Assembly (NCBI GenBank): GCA_020848905.1
Contig: JADLHG010000056.1
Span: 62,001-126,000 of the forward strand
Length of the DNA stretch: 64,000 nucleotides
Direction of reading: 5' to 3'
DNA from: Deltaproteobacteria bacterium
Lineage (GTDB): Bacteria > Myxococcota_A > Polyangia > GCA-2747355 > JADLHG01
The translations under genes and the position numbers were made by a program. Below are positions 7,605-15,405 of the stretch, piece after piece (within the stretch, counting starts at the first letter, position 1; every line of letters begins with the position of its first letter). The notes under the pieces were generated by a model that worked only from the letters and a program-made list of their open reading frames with translations, had not been told where the DNA came from and made no database searches.

Positions 7605-8249
7605 ATGCGGATCGGAGTGCTGGGTACGGGGGATGTGGGGCGGGTCCTGGGGGCGGCGTTCGTCACGCTGGGACACGAGGTGAAGCTGGGGGCCAGGGCG
7701 GCGAACAACGAGAAGGCCGCGGCGTGGGTCAAGGAGCTGGGTCCCAAGGCCTCGGCGGGGACCTTCGCCGACGCGGCGGCGTTCGGCGAGCTGCTCGTGC
7801 TGGCGACCCTCGGCGCGGCCAACAAGGCGGTCCTCGAGGCGGCGGGGGCCGCGAACTGTCGGGGCAAGGTGGTGATCGACACGACGAACCCGCTCGACTT
7901 CTCGCAGGGGATGCCTCCACGCCTGGCGGTGGGGCACACGGACTCGGGGGGCGAGGAGGTGCAGCGTCTCCTTCCGGGTGCGCTGGTCGTGAAGGCCTTC
8001 AACACGGTGGGCAACGCCCACATGTTCCGCCCGAGCTTTCCGGGCGGGCCGCCGGACATGTTCATCTGCGGCGACGACGCGAGTGCCAAGGGCCGCGTAT
8101 CGGAGCTGCTCCGGGAGTTCGGCTGGGGGGTGATCGACCTGGGCGGCATCGAGTGCTCGCGTTACCTCGAGCCGATGTGCCTGACCTGGGTCCTCTACGG
8201 GCTGCGCAGCGGCAGCTGGAATCACGCCTTCAAGCTGCTGAAGCGCTGA
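7605..8249 (+). CDS. NADP/F420-dependent oxidoreductase-like Rossmann protein
   Basis: The product is 214 residues. The start at ATG 7605 follows GGGGAGGAGAG. The N-terminus 'IGVLGTGDVGRVLGAA' is the GxGxxG dinucleotide-binding loop, and the rest has the pattern of the F420:NADP oxidoreductase / 'NADP oxidoreductase coenzyme F420-dependent' family ('VVIDTTNPLDF', 'VVKAFNTVGN'). Members reduce NADP(+) or an unknown substrate in the cytoplasm; many bacterial members do not use F420, so the true substrate is open. It is a single gene between the tRNAs and a convergent FAD oxidoreductase. Confidence 0.8.
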   Translation: MRIGVLGTGDVGRVLGAAFVTLGHEVKLGARAANNEKAAAWVKELGPKASAGTFADAAAFGELLVLATLGAANKAVLEAAGAANCRGKVVIDTTNPLDFSQGMPPRLAVGHTDSGGEEVQRLLPGALVVKAFNTVGNAHMFRPSFPGGPPDMFICGDDASAKGRVSELLREFGWGVIDLGGIECSRYLEPMCLTWVLYGLRSGSWNHAFKLLKR

Positions 8250-8287
8250 GCGGCGTCGCACTCGCTCGCGCGCTTCGCCACGCGGGA

Positions 8288-9403
8288 TCACTGCGCGAGC
8301 AGCGACGCGACCTCCTCGGCGAGCGCGAGGGAGGCCGTCAGCCCCGGGCTCTCGATGCCGAGGAGGTTCACCCACCCGGGGAAGCCCCGCGCCCGCTCCT
8401 CCTGCACGAGGAAGTCCCGCCAGGGCTCGCCGGGACCCTGGAGCTTGGGGCGCAGGCCGAAGCTGTCGGGTTCCAGGTCCGCGGCGCTCAACCCGGGTAG
8501 CAGCGGGGCCACCGCCTCCGCGAAGGCGCGGGCCTTGGCGGGGTCCACGTCGGGGTGCGGCGCGTCTCGCGGCACGTAGGTCAGGTCCGGGCCGAGTCGC
8601 AGCCCACCGTCGAGCGTGAGCGTCAGGTGGACGCCCAGGCTGGCGAGGGCGCGCGCGGGAACGGGGTAGACGAGGTGCGCGACGGGCAGCGGCCTTCCGG
8701 CCCGCAGTCGGAAGTAGTCGCCGCGTCCATGATGGACCGGATCGCAGGAGAGGCCGGCCGAGGCCGCGACGCGGTCGGCGTCGAGCCCTGCCGCGTTGAC
8801 CACGCGTTCGCAGCGGAGGAGCTCGGTGCCGGCAGGGTGCGCGAGCTGGACCTCGTAGCCGCGGGCGAGCCGCGAGGCGCTCGTTACGGTGCAGCGGTAG
8901 AGCACCTCTGCGCCGCGCTGCCGGACCGCCGCCTCGAGTGACTTGGCGAGGGCGTGCGCGTCCACGATCCCCGTGCGCGGGGACCAGAGCGCGCCGTGCA
9001 CCCGCAGGGCCGGTTCGCGTCGCGCGACCTGCCGGCCGTCCAGCAGCTCCAGCGAGGCAACGCCGTTCCTCTCGCCCTGCTCGAGGAGGCGCCGGAGCTC
9101 GACCTCCTCCGAGGCCTCCCGCGCCACGACGAGCTTGCCCACCTCTCGCCACGGTACTCCCGCGGCGTCGCAGTGCGCCGCGAGGAGCTCGCGGCCCCGC
9201 ACGCAGAGCCGCGCCTTGAGCGACCCCGTCGGGTAGTAGAAGCCCGCATGTAGCACGCCGCTGTTGCGGGTCGAGGTCTCCCGAGCCGGGCCGGGCTGTC
9301 GCTCGACGAGGAGCACGCGCCTGCCCTCCGAGGCCAGACGGGCGGCTACCGCGAGCCCCACCACCCCGGCGCCCACCACCAGGTCGTCCGTCGAGAATTG
9401 CAT
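8288..9403 (-). CDS. FAD-dependent oxidoreductase, L-2-hydroxyglutarate oxidase-like
   Basis: The product is 371 residues of the DAO fold. The N-terminal FAD-binding loop is 'LVVGAGVVGLAVAARL', followed by 'VERQPGPA' and the LhgO/L2HGDH signature 'TSTRNSGVLHAGFYYPTGS'. A C-terminal FAD motif is seen in 'INLLGIESPGLTASLALAE'-type sequence. LhgO-type enzymes oxidise L-2-hydroxyglutarate to 2-oxoglutarate and pass electrons to the quinone pool. Length fits the family. The substrate is inferred from the signature only. A GTATAC -10-like site (about 9422-9427) lies between this gene and the divergent GNAT gene. Confidence 0.82.
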   Translation of the reverse strand: MQFSTDDLVVGAGVVGLAVAARLASEGRRVLLVERQPGPARETSTRNSGVLHAGFYYPTGSLKARLCVRGRELLAAHCDAAGVPWREVGKLVVAREASEEVELRRLLEQGERNGVASLELLDGRQVARREPALRVHGALWSPRTGIVDAHALAKSLEAAVRQRGAEVLYRCTVTSASRLARGYEVQLAHPAGTELLRCERVVNAAGLDADRVAASAGLSCDPVHHGRGDYFRLRAGRPLPVAHLVYPVPARALASLGVHLTLTLDGGLRLGPDLTYVPRDAPHPDVDPAKARAFAEAVAPLLPGLSAADLEPDSFGLRPKLQGPGEPWRDFLVQEERARGFPGWVNLLGIESPGLTASLALAEEVASLLAQ

Positions 9404-9460
9404 TCGTTTTCGCTCCGTCGCAGTATACGGTCCCCGCTACGGAGCGCCATAGGACCGATC

Positions 9461-9931
9461 ATGGAGTCCCAACCCAATCTCGTCACGCGTCTTGCCGTAG
9501 CCGCCGACGGTGCGCGCATCGGTCGCGTGCTCGATGCGTTGCGCGCCGAATTCGGTTATACGGCACAGGCCACGGTTCCCCTGCCGGTGGACGCGAATGG
9601 GCCCCTCTACGTGGTGCTGGCCGAGCTGGACGACGAGCCCGCGGGCCTGATCGCGGCCGAGCACTGCTACAGCCTCGTGCGGGGCACGAGCTTCCTCCTG
9701 CTGTCCGACATCTACGTGCTGGACGGGTATCGCCGGCGCGGCGTCGCGGCGCGGATGATCCACGAGGTGGCTGCGCTCGGGCGCAGGCTCGGGTGCCAGC
9801 GCGTCAGCCTCATTCTCGACCACATCAACAACGCCGCGCTCGCCACCGTGTCGCGCGCCGGGTTCACCAAGCTGCACGACATTCTGCTCCAGCTGCCGCT
9901 CCGCGAGGAGCGAGGCGCGGACGACCTATAG
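9461..9931 (+). CDS. GNAT family N-acetyltransferase
   Basis: The product is 156 residues from ATG 9461. An earlier ATG at 9398 would overlap the divergent oxidoreductase and adds a basic leader not typical of GNATs. The fold shows 'LSDIYVLDGYRRRGVAARMI' with the acetyl-CoA-binding RRxGxA loop at about residues 98-106, and a C-terminal 'NNAALATVSRAGF' helix-strand. It transfers an acetyl group from acetyl-CoA to an unknown amine in the cytoplasm. No neighbour indicates the substrate. Confidence 0.82.
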   Translation: MESQPNLVTRLAVAADGARIGRVLDALRAEFGYTAQATVPLPVDANGPLYVVLAELDDEPAGLIAAEHCYSLVRGTSFLLLSDIYVLDGYRRRGVAARMIHEVAALGRRLGCQRVSLILDHINNAALATVSRAGFTKLHDILLQLPLREERGADDL

Positions 9932-9963
9932 CGCTTCTTAACCGTTCGACGCGTTGAGCGCCC

Positions 9964-10755
9964 CTACCGCGAGGGTGGGGCGCGGCGACGGCTGCCTGAG
10001 TCGGAGGGGGGCGCTGCGCGCGGCGCCGGGCCTGGAGCGGGCGCGGGAGCTGGCGCTGGAGCCGGTCCGGCCGAAGGAGGGGCACTCCGGTACGACGGAG
10101 GCCCGGGGGGCGGAGAGCTGTCGCCTCCGGTCCACGGACCGGAACCCGTGGAGGGGCTATCCCCCGACGGCGGCGCGGAGCGATAGCTTCCGCTGGGCGG
10201 CGGAGGAGGCGGAGCCGGAGCCTCCTCGCTCGGAGGCGCTCGTCGCCTTCGCCCGGTAGGGTCGTCCGGGTCGGGGGCCGGCGCGGGGGTGCCATACCCC
10301 GGTGGCGGCGCGCCGTAGCGATACCCCGGGCCGCCGGCAGGCGGGGGATACCGGCCGGGACCGTGAGCCGGAGGACCGCCGTAGCGCCGTCCGTAGTAGT
10401 GCGGGCTCGAATAGAGCTCGGGGGCTGGCTGGTAGTGCCGGCCTGCCCATCTCCCCGGATGGTACGCGTAGCCGCCACCGCGCCGGACGTAGCCCCCGGG
10501 GTACCAATAGAGCCCCGCGGCCGGGGGATAGAGGTAGCGCCCTCGGACCCAGACGTAGCCTTGGACCCCGCCCCAGTGCCAATACCCGTCGACCCACACC
10601 ATCCCGGTGGCCGGAGGCGAAGGAATCGTCTCGACCACCGGTGGCGGAGGCTCGGCATAGATCAGGTGGCCTTCGTACTCCCCGTAATAGTGCGCGTAGC
10701 AGCCGCTCGCGCCGACCACGAGGCACGCTGCCGCGACGAGTCCGAGCCTTCGCAT
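9964..10755 (-). CDS. lipoprotein with Tyr/Trp/Gly repeats and Pro-rich tail
   Basis: The product is 263 residues. The signal 'MRRLGLVAAACLVVGASGC' ends in a lipobox Cys at residue 19. Residues about 50-130 carry loose repeats of the WxxGxW/YxxG type ('WVDGYWHWGG', 'WVRGRYLYPP', 'WYPGGYVRRGG', 'YHPGRWAGR'), a pattern found in small secreted proteins of Proteobacteria. The last about 130 residues are low-complexity Pro/Ser/Ala and probably disordered or surface-exposed. Role unknown; cell-envelope location is well supported by the signal. Confidence 0.75.
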   Translation of the reverse strand: MRRLGLVAAACLVVGASGCYAHYYGEYEGHLIYAEPPPPVVETIPSPPATGMVWVDGYWHWGGVQGYVWVRGRYLYPPAAGLYWYPGGYVRRGGGYAYHPGRWAGRHYQPAPELYSSPHYYGRRYGGPPAHGPGRYPPPAGGPGYRYGAPPPGYGTPAPAPDPDDPTGRRRRAPPSEEAPAPPPPPPSGSYRSAPPSGDSPSTGSGPWTGGDSSPPPGPPSYRSAPPSAGPAPAPAPAPAPGPAPRAAPPSDSGSRRRAPPSR

Positions 10756-10863
10756 GCCGAGCTCCTTGTCCTGGCGGTGAGTCTACCGCCCTTACAGCAT
10801 AGGAGCACGCGAGGACCGTCGCGAGGACGGGCGTCACACGCCGCGCTCGCGCGCGCGAGCCGG

Positions 10864-10893
10864 TTGCAATGAGAGAAGACCTGCCCCTATGCT
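10864..10893 (+). promoter_or_regulatory. candidate promoter of the YCII-GNAT fusion gene
   Basis: TTGCAA (10864-10869), an 18-nt spacer and TATGCT (10888-10893) give a transcript starting about 20 nt before the ATG at 10919. A short inverted repeat (GCCGC / GCGGC) follows in the leader. Confidence 0.45.
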
Positions 10894-10918
10894 TGCCGCT
10901 CGGCATGCGGCAGGGATC

Positions 10919-12238
10919 ATGATTTTCGCGATCATCACCACCACGGTGGGAGACCGTCGGATCTATCGGGAGCATCTCCAGGCGCACCACGACTACCTGG
11001 CCGAGCTCTCCGACCGCGGCGTGCTGGCCGCCGCCGGTCCCTTCGACGACCACACCGGGAGCATGACGCTGGTCGAGGTCGACACCCTGGAGGACGCGAT
11101 CTCCATCGCGCGGAACGATCCGCTGGTCCGGGTCGGTGTGGACCGCTACCAGGTGCGGCGCTGGAACCTGATCTACGACGCGCAGGACCGCCTCGAGGCG
11201 CAGGGGACGCTCCCCCAGCTCCGCGTGCCGCCGCCGATGCCCATCGCTCCTCCACCCTCGGAGGGGGCCTTCACGGTGGTCGATGCCACCGAGGACCCGG
11301 AGCACGCCGATGTCCTCGTGCGCTGCTTCGCGCCGGAGACGATCGCCGCCGGCGATCCGACGCGCCACAACTTCCTGCGGCTGGCGCGGCCGAGAGGCCT
11401 GCGCAAGCTGCTGCTGCTCTCGGACGAGACGGTCGCGGGACAGCTCGAATACGCCCCGGCGGGAGTCGCCGGTCTCCCGATCGAAGGGGAGGGCGTCGTG
11501 GTGGTGCACTGCCTGTGGATCACCGAGGCGCACACGGGGCTAGACGGCGGACAGCGCCTGCTCGCCGAATGCGTGGAGGCCAACCCAGAGGCCCAGTCCC
11601 TCGCCACGGTGGCCTTCACCTCCACCCTCAAGTGGCTTCCTCGCAGCTTCTACGAGCGCCAGGGGTTCGCGGTCGTGGACGAGCTCGAGACGGGACGCTT
11701 CTTCGGGGACACCCCCATCGTGGCGTACCTCATGTGGCGCCCGCTCAAGGAGGGTGCGGCTCGACCCGCGTGGGTCCGCGACGCGTTCCTCGGGGGCGTG
11801 GACTTCTGCCCGGCGTACCCCTGGATGGTGGGGCGACGCCTCTACTGGGGCCGGGACTACGCCTATCGAGCGATCGTCGTGCAGGAGGGGCTCCGCCGCC
11901 CAGAGATCCTGGAGCAATTCCCCGTCCTCGCCACCCAGCGCGTGGAGAGCTGGACCATGGTGCAGGTGGGCTTCCCGGCGGCGGACCTGCCGCGCGCGAC
12001 GAAGCTGATCCAGGCGGCGCTCGTCGAGGAGCCGACGTACTACGCGTACCTCTACCCGCAGGAGGGGTCGGACGAGATCATCGTCGTCTTCCCCTTCCGC
12101 GAGTACCGTGTGACGCGGGACCCGGCTACCTGGGCCGAGGCGGTCCGCTACGGTCTGGACAAGGGGATCCCCCGGGACGAGCTGCTCTTCGACCCCTCGG
12201 TCTTCCACGAGGCCGCGACGAAGGGCGGCGCCGAGTAG
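10919..12238 (+). CDS. YCII-related domain fused to GNAT-like acetyltransferase region
   Basis: The product is 439 residues. Residues 1-95 form a YCII-like ferredoxin-fold domain ('MIFAIITTTVGDRR', 'AAGPFDDHTGSMTLVEVDT', 'DPLVRVGVDRYQVRRW'). The middle (about 125-285) has GNAT character, with a ligand-driven loop 'LDGGQRLLAEC' and 'RSFYERQGFAVVDE' at the end. The last about 150 residues are an extra alpha/beta domain rich in Tyr/Trp, not recognised. YCII domains are usually stand-alone enzymes or binding modules, so the fusion is uncommon. Reaction unknown. ATG 10919 is preferred to 10889 since the first ten residues would precede the YCII strand. Confidence 0.7.
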   Translation: MIFAIITTTVGDRRIYREHLQAHHDYLAELSDRGVLAAAGPFDDHTGSMTLVEVDTLEDAISIARNDPLVRVGVDRYQVRRWNLIYDAQDRLEAQGTLPQLRVPPPMPIAPPPSEGAFTVVDATEDPEHADVLVRCFAPETIAAGDPTRHNFLRLARPRGLRKLLLLSDETVAGQLEYAPAGVAGLPIEGEGVVVVHCLWITEAHTGLDGGQRLLAECVEANPEAQSLATVAFTSTLKWLPRSFYERQGFAVVDELETGRFFGDTPIVAYLMWRPLKEGAARPAWVRDAFLGGVDFCPAYPWMVGRRLYWGRDYAYRAIVVQEGLRRPEILEQFPVLATQRVESWTMVQVGFPAADLPRATKLIQAALVEEPTYYAYLYPQEGSDEIIVVFPFREYRVTRDPATWAEAVRYGLDKGIPRDELLFDPSVFHEAATKGGAE

Positions 12239-12333
12239 CTCGAGCCGTCAAGGCCCGCAGCCCGTCGCAGGCGTGCGTTGGCCGCCGAGGTGACGACGGC
12301 CGAGGGGTAGAAGGGCGCTAACGGGAACGAGGT

Positions 12334-12357
12334 GCGCGGCCGCGAACGGGGCCGCGC
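12334..12357 (-). terminator. GC-rich hairpin after the histone-like gene
   Basis: GCGCGGCC (12334-12341) pairs perfectly with GGCCGCGC (12350-12357) across 8 nt, about 14 nt after the minus-strand gene ending at 12371. There is no clear T run, so termination may need Rho or be weak. Confidence 0.45.
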
Positions 12358-12370
12358 GAGGGAGCGGGGG

Positions 12371-12778
12371 TTACTTCTTCTTCTTGGCGGCCTTCTTGGC
12401 GGGTTTCTTGGCCGCCGCGGCCTTCTTGGCGGGCTTCTTCGGCGCAGCCTTCTTGGCAGCCTTCTTGGCGGCGGGCTTCTTCGCCGCAGCCTTCTTGCCT
12501 GCCTTCTTGGCGGCCTTCTTCGGCGCCTTCTTGGCCGCCTTCTTCTTGCGCTTCTGTCCGCCTACTGCGCGCTTGGCCCGGGCTACGTCTCCATCCTTGT
12601 CCAGGAAGTAGATGTAGTTGGCCATGTCCATGTCCACACCGGCATCGACCACCTTCTCGGCCTTGCCTTTCGGGACGCCGGGCTGCTTCCGACGGACTCG
12701 CCAGACCGCCCCGCCCTTGATGTAGTACATGAAGTCCTTGTCGCGCACGATTCCCGTCTTAGCAACCTTTTCAGCCAT
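12371..12778 (-). CDS. histone H1-like Lys/Ala-rich DNA-binding protein
   Basis: The product is 135 residues from ATG 12778, which follows GAGGAGG. The N-terminal about 70 residues form a small basic-aromatic domain ('DKDFMYYIKGGAVWRV', 'NYIYFLDKDGDVARAKRA'). From about residue 75 the protein is almost only K, A and P in KKAAKK/PAKKAA units, like the C-terminal tails of bacterial H1-like proteins. It most likely coats or compacts DNA or binds RNA in the nucleoid. The tail is coding low complexity, not a nucleotide repeat array. It is driven by a very good promoter (12821-12848), in line with an abundant protein. Confidence 0.8.
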   Translation of the reverse strand: MAEKVAKTGIVRDKDFMYYIKGGAVWRVRRKQPGVPKGKAEKVVDAGVDMDMANYIYFLDKDGDVARAKRAVGGQKRKKKAAKKAPKKAAKKAGKKAAAKKPAAKKAAKKAAPKKPAKKAAAAKKPAKKAAKKKK

Positions 12779-12820
12779 GCCGTCGGCCCTCCTCAAAAAG
12801 GTCTTCGTGGTGAGCACCAT

Positions 12821-12848
12821 TTTTTAGGGAGGCTCCGTCGAGTGTCAA
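12821..12848 (-). promoter_or_regulatory. strong sigma-70 promoter of the histone-like gene
   Basis: On the minus strand TTGACA (12848-12843), a 16-nt spacer and TAAAAA (12826-12821) give a transcript with a leader of about 36 nt. The perfect palindrome 12853-12886 begins 5 nt upstream of the -35 box. Confidence 0.65.
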
Positions 12849-12852
12849 CATA

Positions 12853-12886
12853 TTTCCGACGAGAAAACCGGTTTTCTCGTCGGAAA
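12853..12886. repeat. perfect 34-nt palindrome (17-bp arms, no loop)
   Basis: The arms TTTCCGACGAGAAAACC and GGTTTTCTCGTCGGAAA are exact reverse complements centred between 12869 and 12870. It lies 48 nt after the methyltransferase stop and just upstream of the -35 box of the histone-like gene. As RNA it would form a stem followed by T-poor sequence. As DNA it could be an operator or UP-like AT-rich element. Terminator of the pcnB-methyltransferase transcript is the simplest reading. Confidence 0.7.
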
Positions 12887-12933
12887 AGTGCTTCGCGCGC
12901 ATTCTTTCGCGCCCGATTCACCGTCGGAGAGAT

Positions 12934-13770
12934 CTAACGCGCGGTGCTGCGCGCGTGCGGCGTGCGGCTCTGCTGCGGCTCCGCCGGCGCGCAGACGAGC
13001 ACCTGAGACTCGCTGTCCCCGTCGAGGGGTTCTCCGTCGAAGCCGCCGAAGCAGCGCTCTACGCGGAAGCCCGCGACCTCCACGAGCATGCGGAGCTCCT
13101 GCGGGAAATACTGACGGTGAGCGAGCCGCACCACGTGGCTCGCCCCGGCCTCGCCCGGCGGAGGGTCGTAATAGATGTTGACGAGCACGATCTGCGTCAC
13201 GGGGTCGTAGGTGTGGTTCGTCGTGTAGACCAGCGGCCGTCCGCTGCTGGGGTGTTTGAAGCGCGTGCGGGCCCACCTGCGCTGCGGGTCGCGCGTGAGC
13301 CAGGCCAGGTCCGGGTTCAGCACGTCGAAGACGAAACGGCCGTCGGGGCGAAGCCGCTCGCGTACGCCGCGCAGGAGGTCCACGAGCGCTTCCGCGCGGT
13401 AGACGTGCTGGAGCGTGTTGAAGGCGCACACCACGAGCTGGAAGCGCCCCTCGAGCGGAAGGGCGAGGATGTCCCCCTGCACCAGACGCAGGCGGTCCCG
13501 CGCGGCCGCGGGAAGGCGCTCGGCGCGTCGGCGGGCGCGGGTCAACATGGCCCGACTCAGGTCCACGCCCACGAGCGCGTGGCCGTCCCGCGCCAGGGGG
13601 AGGGCGATCCGTCCGGTGCCGCACCCCAGCTCGAGAATGGGACCGCCTACCTGGCGGGCGATGCGCCGGTAGAAGCGGACGTCGGTGCGGCGGCGGCGGT
13701 ACTCGTGGTCGTAGAGCGGCGCGTCCTCGTAGTGCTCGACGGTGCCGCGTCCGAGGAGCCGCGGGTTCAC
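12934..13770 (-). CDS. class I SAM-dependent methyltransferase
   Basis: The product is 278 residues from GTG 13770, which overlaps the pcnB stop (GTGA, 13767-13770), so it is translationally coupled. Motif I 'ILELGCGTGRIALPLA' (about residues 45-60), motif II 'VGVDLSRAML', the acidic 'VQGDILALPL' and 'VVCAFNTLQHV' are standard for class I methyltransferases. It transfers a methyl group from SAM to an unknown acceptor. The coupling to poly(A) polymerase might hint at an RNA substrate, but the sequence resembles small-molecule methyltransferases equally well. Confidence 0.85.
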   Translation of the reverse strand: MNPRLLGRGTVEHYEDAPLYDHEYRRRRTDVRFYRRIARQVGGPILELGCGTGRIALPLARDGHALVGVDLSRAMLTRARRRAERLPAAARDRLRLVQGDILALPLEGRFQLVVCAFNTLQHVYRAEALVDLLRGVRERLRPDGRFVFDVLNPDLAWLTRDPQRRWARTRFKHPSSGRPLVYTTNHTYDPVTQIVLVNIYYDPPPGEAGASHVVRLAHRQYFPQELRMLVEVAGFRVERCFGGFDGEPLDGDSESQVLVCAPAEPQQSRTPHARSTAR

Positions 13771-15281
13771 GGCACCTCCTCGGGGAGCTCGTCCTCCAGG
13801 GCCTCCACGAGCAGCTCGTGCGCCTCGGTGGCGGCCGCCGCCCCCCGTCGTCGCCGGCGCTTGCGACCTCCCCGCCGATGCTTCTGCTCGAGGGTGTTCC
13901 ACTGCTCGATGGCGCTCGCGAACTCGCCGGTGACGGCGTCCCGGAGCTCGAGGAGCTGCATCGCCTCGGCGAAGTAGTCGCGGTCGCGGATCGCCTGCCT
14001 GGGACGGGCCTGCGCGAGACGACGCTGCGCCACCAGGATGTGGCGCAGTCGCTCGCGGTCGCGGCGCGAGACCTGCAGCCGCGTGGCAACCGAGGCCACG
14101 AGCTGGTCGATGCGCTCGACGGTCTCGCCGATCGTGAGCTCTTCCACGAGCGCGGGGCCGGCCAGAGGGGCGAGCAGGCTTCCGAGCAGGACCGCGTGGC
14201 TCAACGGTTCGTGCCCGTCGGTGCGGGCCTGCACGACCAGGCGGTCCACCGCCTCCAGGCAGAAGGGCACCATGGAGCCGGCAGCCGCGCGGGGACCGAG
14301 GCGAGCCAGCCCGATGGCCTCCATGAGGCTCTCGGCCTCGGCCCTCTCGTCGAAGGGGGCATCCTCCGGCGCGCCCTCGGCGAGCGGGGCAGGCGGTTCG
14401 GGGAGCTCGTCTCCGGCACCGTTCGCTTCGCTGGCGAAGGCGAGCTCGTCGGCGCCGTCGGCCACCAGCTCCAGGCGCCGCCTTCGGGTGGGCCGGATGG
14501 CCGCCACGACCTGACGTGCGGTCGGAGAATCCGGAGGGGCGAGCGTCGCGGCCACCTCGGGGAAGAGCACGGCGAGCACCCCCGTGCGATGCATGAGCGC
14601 GAAGGCGGGCGCGGCCGAGCCGCTGCCCAGGATGCGGTAGATCTCCTCGAGCACCCGCGCCACCGAGCAGCGCGCGATGAGCCCTCGCTGTTCGATCATG
14701 GCCGCTTCGGTTTCGGTCTCGATGCGGAGCTCCAGGCGAGCGGCGAACTTCACCGCGCGCAAGATCCGGACGGGATCCTCGCGGAAGCGCCGCTGCGGAT
14801 CCCCGATGGTCCGCACGAGGCCGGCGCGCACGTCGGCCATCCCGCCGACGGTATCCAGCACCTGGCCGCTCGCCAGGTCGAAGAAGAGCCCGTTGATCGT
14901 GAAGTCCCGTCGGCGCGCATCCTCCTCGGCGGTCCCGAAGACGTTGTCCTGCCAGATCATCGGATCCTCGCCGTTCGCGTCGGCGTCGGCCCCCGGGTCC
15001 GCGCGGAAGGTCGAGGTCTCGATGATCTTGGGGCCGAAGAAGATGTGCGCCAGGCGAAAGCGGCGGCCGATGATGCGGCAGTTGCGGAAGAGCTTGCGGA
15101 TCTCCGGCGGCGTGGCGTTCGTGGCCACGTCGAAGTCCTTCGGCGTCCGGCCGAGGAGCAGGTCGCGCACGCAGCCCCCCACGAGATAGGCCTGGTACTC
15201 GTTCCGCGTCAGGCGGCGGATGACCTTGACCGCATCGGGGTCGATCCGCTCGAGGGTGATGGGGGAAAGCCGGTCTGTCAC
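13767..15281 (-). CDS. pcnB: poly(A) polymerase PcnB (class II nucleotidyltransferase)
   Basis: The product is 504 residues with a GTG start. The head domain carries 'LVGGCVRDLLLGRTPKDFD' with the metal-binding DxD, then the PcnB-specific 'IIGRRFRLAHIFFG' and 'RRRDFTINGLFFD'. 'RTIGDPQRRFREDPVRILRA' follows. Residues about 275-330 are an acidic/Ala-rich insertion, and the tail is Arg-rich ('GGRKRRRRRG'), which suits RNA binding. It adds 3' poly(A) tails that promote RNA decay. A CCA-adding role is less likely because of the PcnB signature, though the two tRNAs in this window do lack an encoded CCA and need such an enzyme somewhere. Confidence 0.9.
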   Translation of the reverse strand: MTDRLSPITLERIDPDAVKVIRRLTRNEYQAYLVGGCVRDLLLGRTPKDFDVATNATPPEIRKLFRNCRIIGRRFRLAHIFFGPKIIETSTFRADPGADADANGEDPMIWQDNVFGTAEEDARRRDFTINGLFFDLASGQVLDTVGGMADVRAGLVRTIGDPQRRFREDPVRILRAVKFAARLELRIETETEAAMIEQRGLIARCSVARVLEEIYRILGSGSAAPAFALMHRTGVLAVLFPEVAATLAPPDSPTARQVVAAIRPTRRRRLELVADGADELAFASEANGAGDELPEPPAPLAEGAPEDAPFDERAEAESLMEAIGLARLGPRAAAGSMVPFCLEAVDRLVVQARTDGHEPLSHAVLLGSLLAPLAGPALVEELTIGETVERIDQLVASVATRLQVSRRDRERLRHILVAQRRLAQARPRQAIRDRDYFAEAMQLLELRDAVTGEFASAIEQWNTLEQKHRRGGRKRRRRRGAAAATEAHELLVEALEDELPEEVP

Positions 15282-15328
15282 ACGGTCGTCCGAGAGGCGA
15301 GGGAAAGGGACGAACTACGCTTTTCTCG

Positions 15329-15357
15329 CTGGTATCACATCCCTCGCGGCGTGCCAA
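15329..15357 (-). promoter_or_regulatory. candidate promoter of pcnB-methyltransferase operon
   Basis: On the minus strand TTGGCA (15357-15352), a 17-nt spacer and TACCAG (15334-15329) preceded by TGA (extended -10 type). The predicted leader is about 40 nt before the GTG at 15281. Confidence 0.45.
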
Positions 15358-15405
15358 GCATCGCGGCGCGTGGTGTCGCCCGACGCCGAGGCGGGGCGCG
15401 CGTCG

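Noticed and set aside
7440-9152. 570-codon minus-strand open frame
   Set aside because: Arg/Pro/Gly-rich shadow of the F420-type oxidoreductase and the FAD oxidoreductase; no domain.
12380-12560. Apparent tandem repeat or CRISPR-like array
   Set aside because: The repeats are irregular Lys/Ala codons of the histone-like tail, with no spacers of fixed length.
13767-15281. CCA-adding enzyme instead of poly(A) polymerase
   Set aside because: The GRRFRLAH-type signature and the basic C-terminal tail point to PcnB, although the tRNAs here do need CCA addition.
12934-15357. One 807-codon open frame across the methyltransferase and part of pcnB
   Set aside because: Only the last 278 codons make sense; the upstream part is the Arg/Pro-rich antiframe of pcnB, whose own frame has clear motifs.
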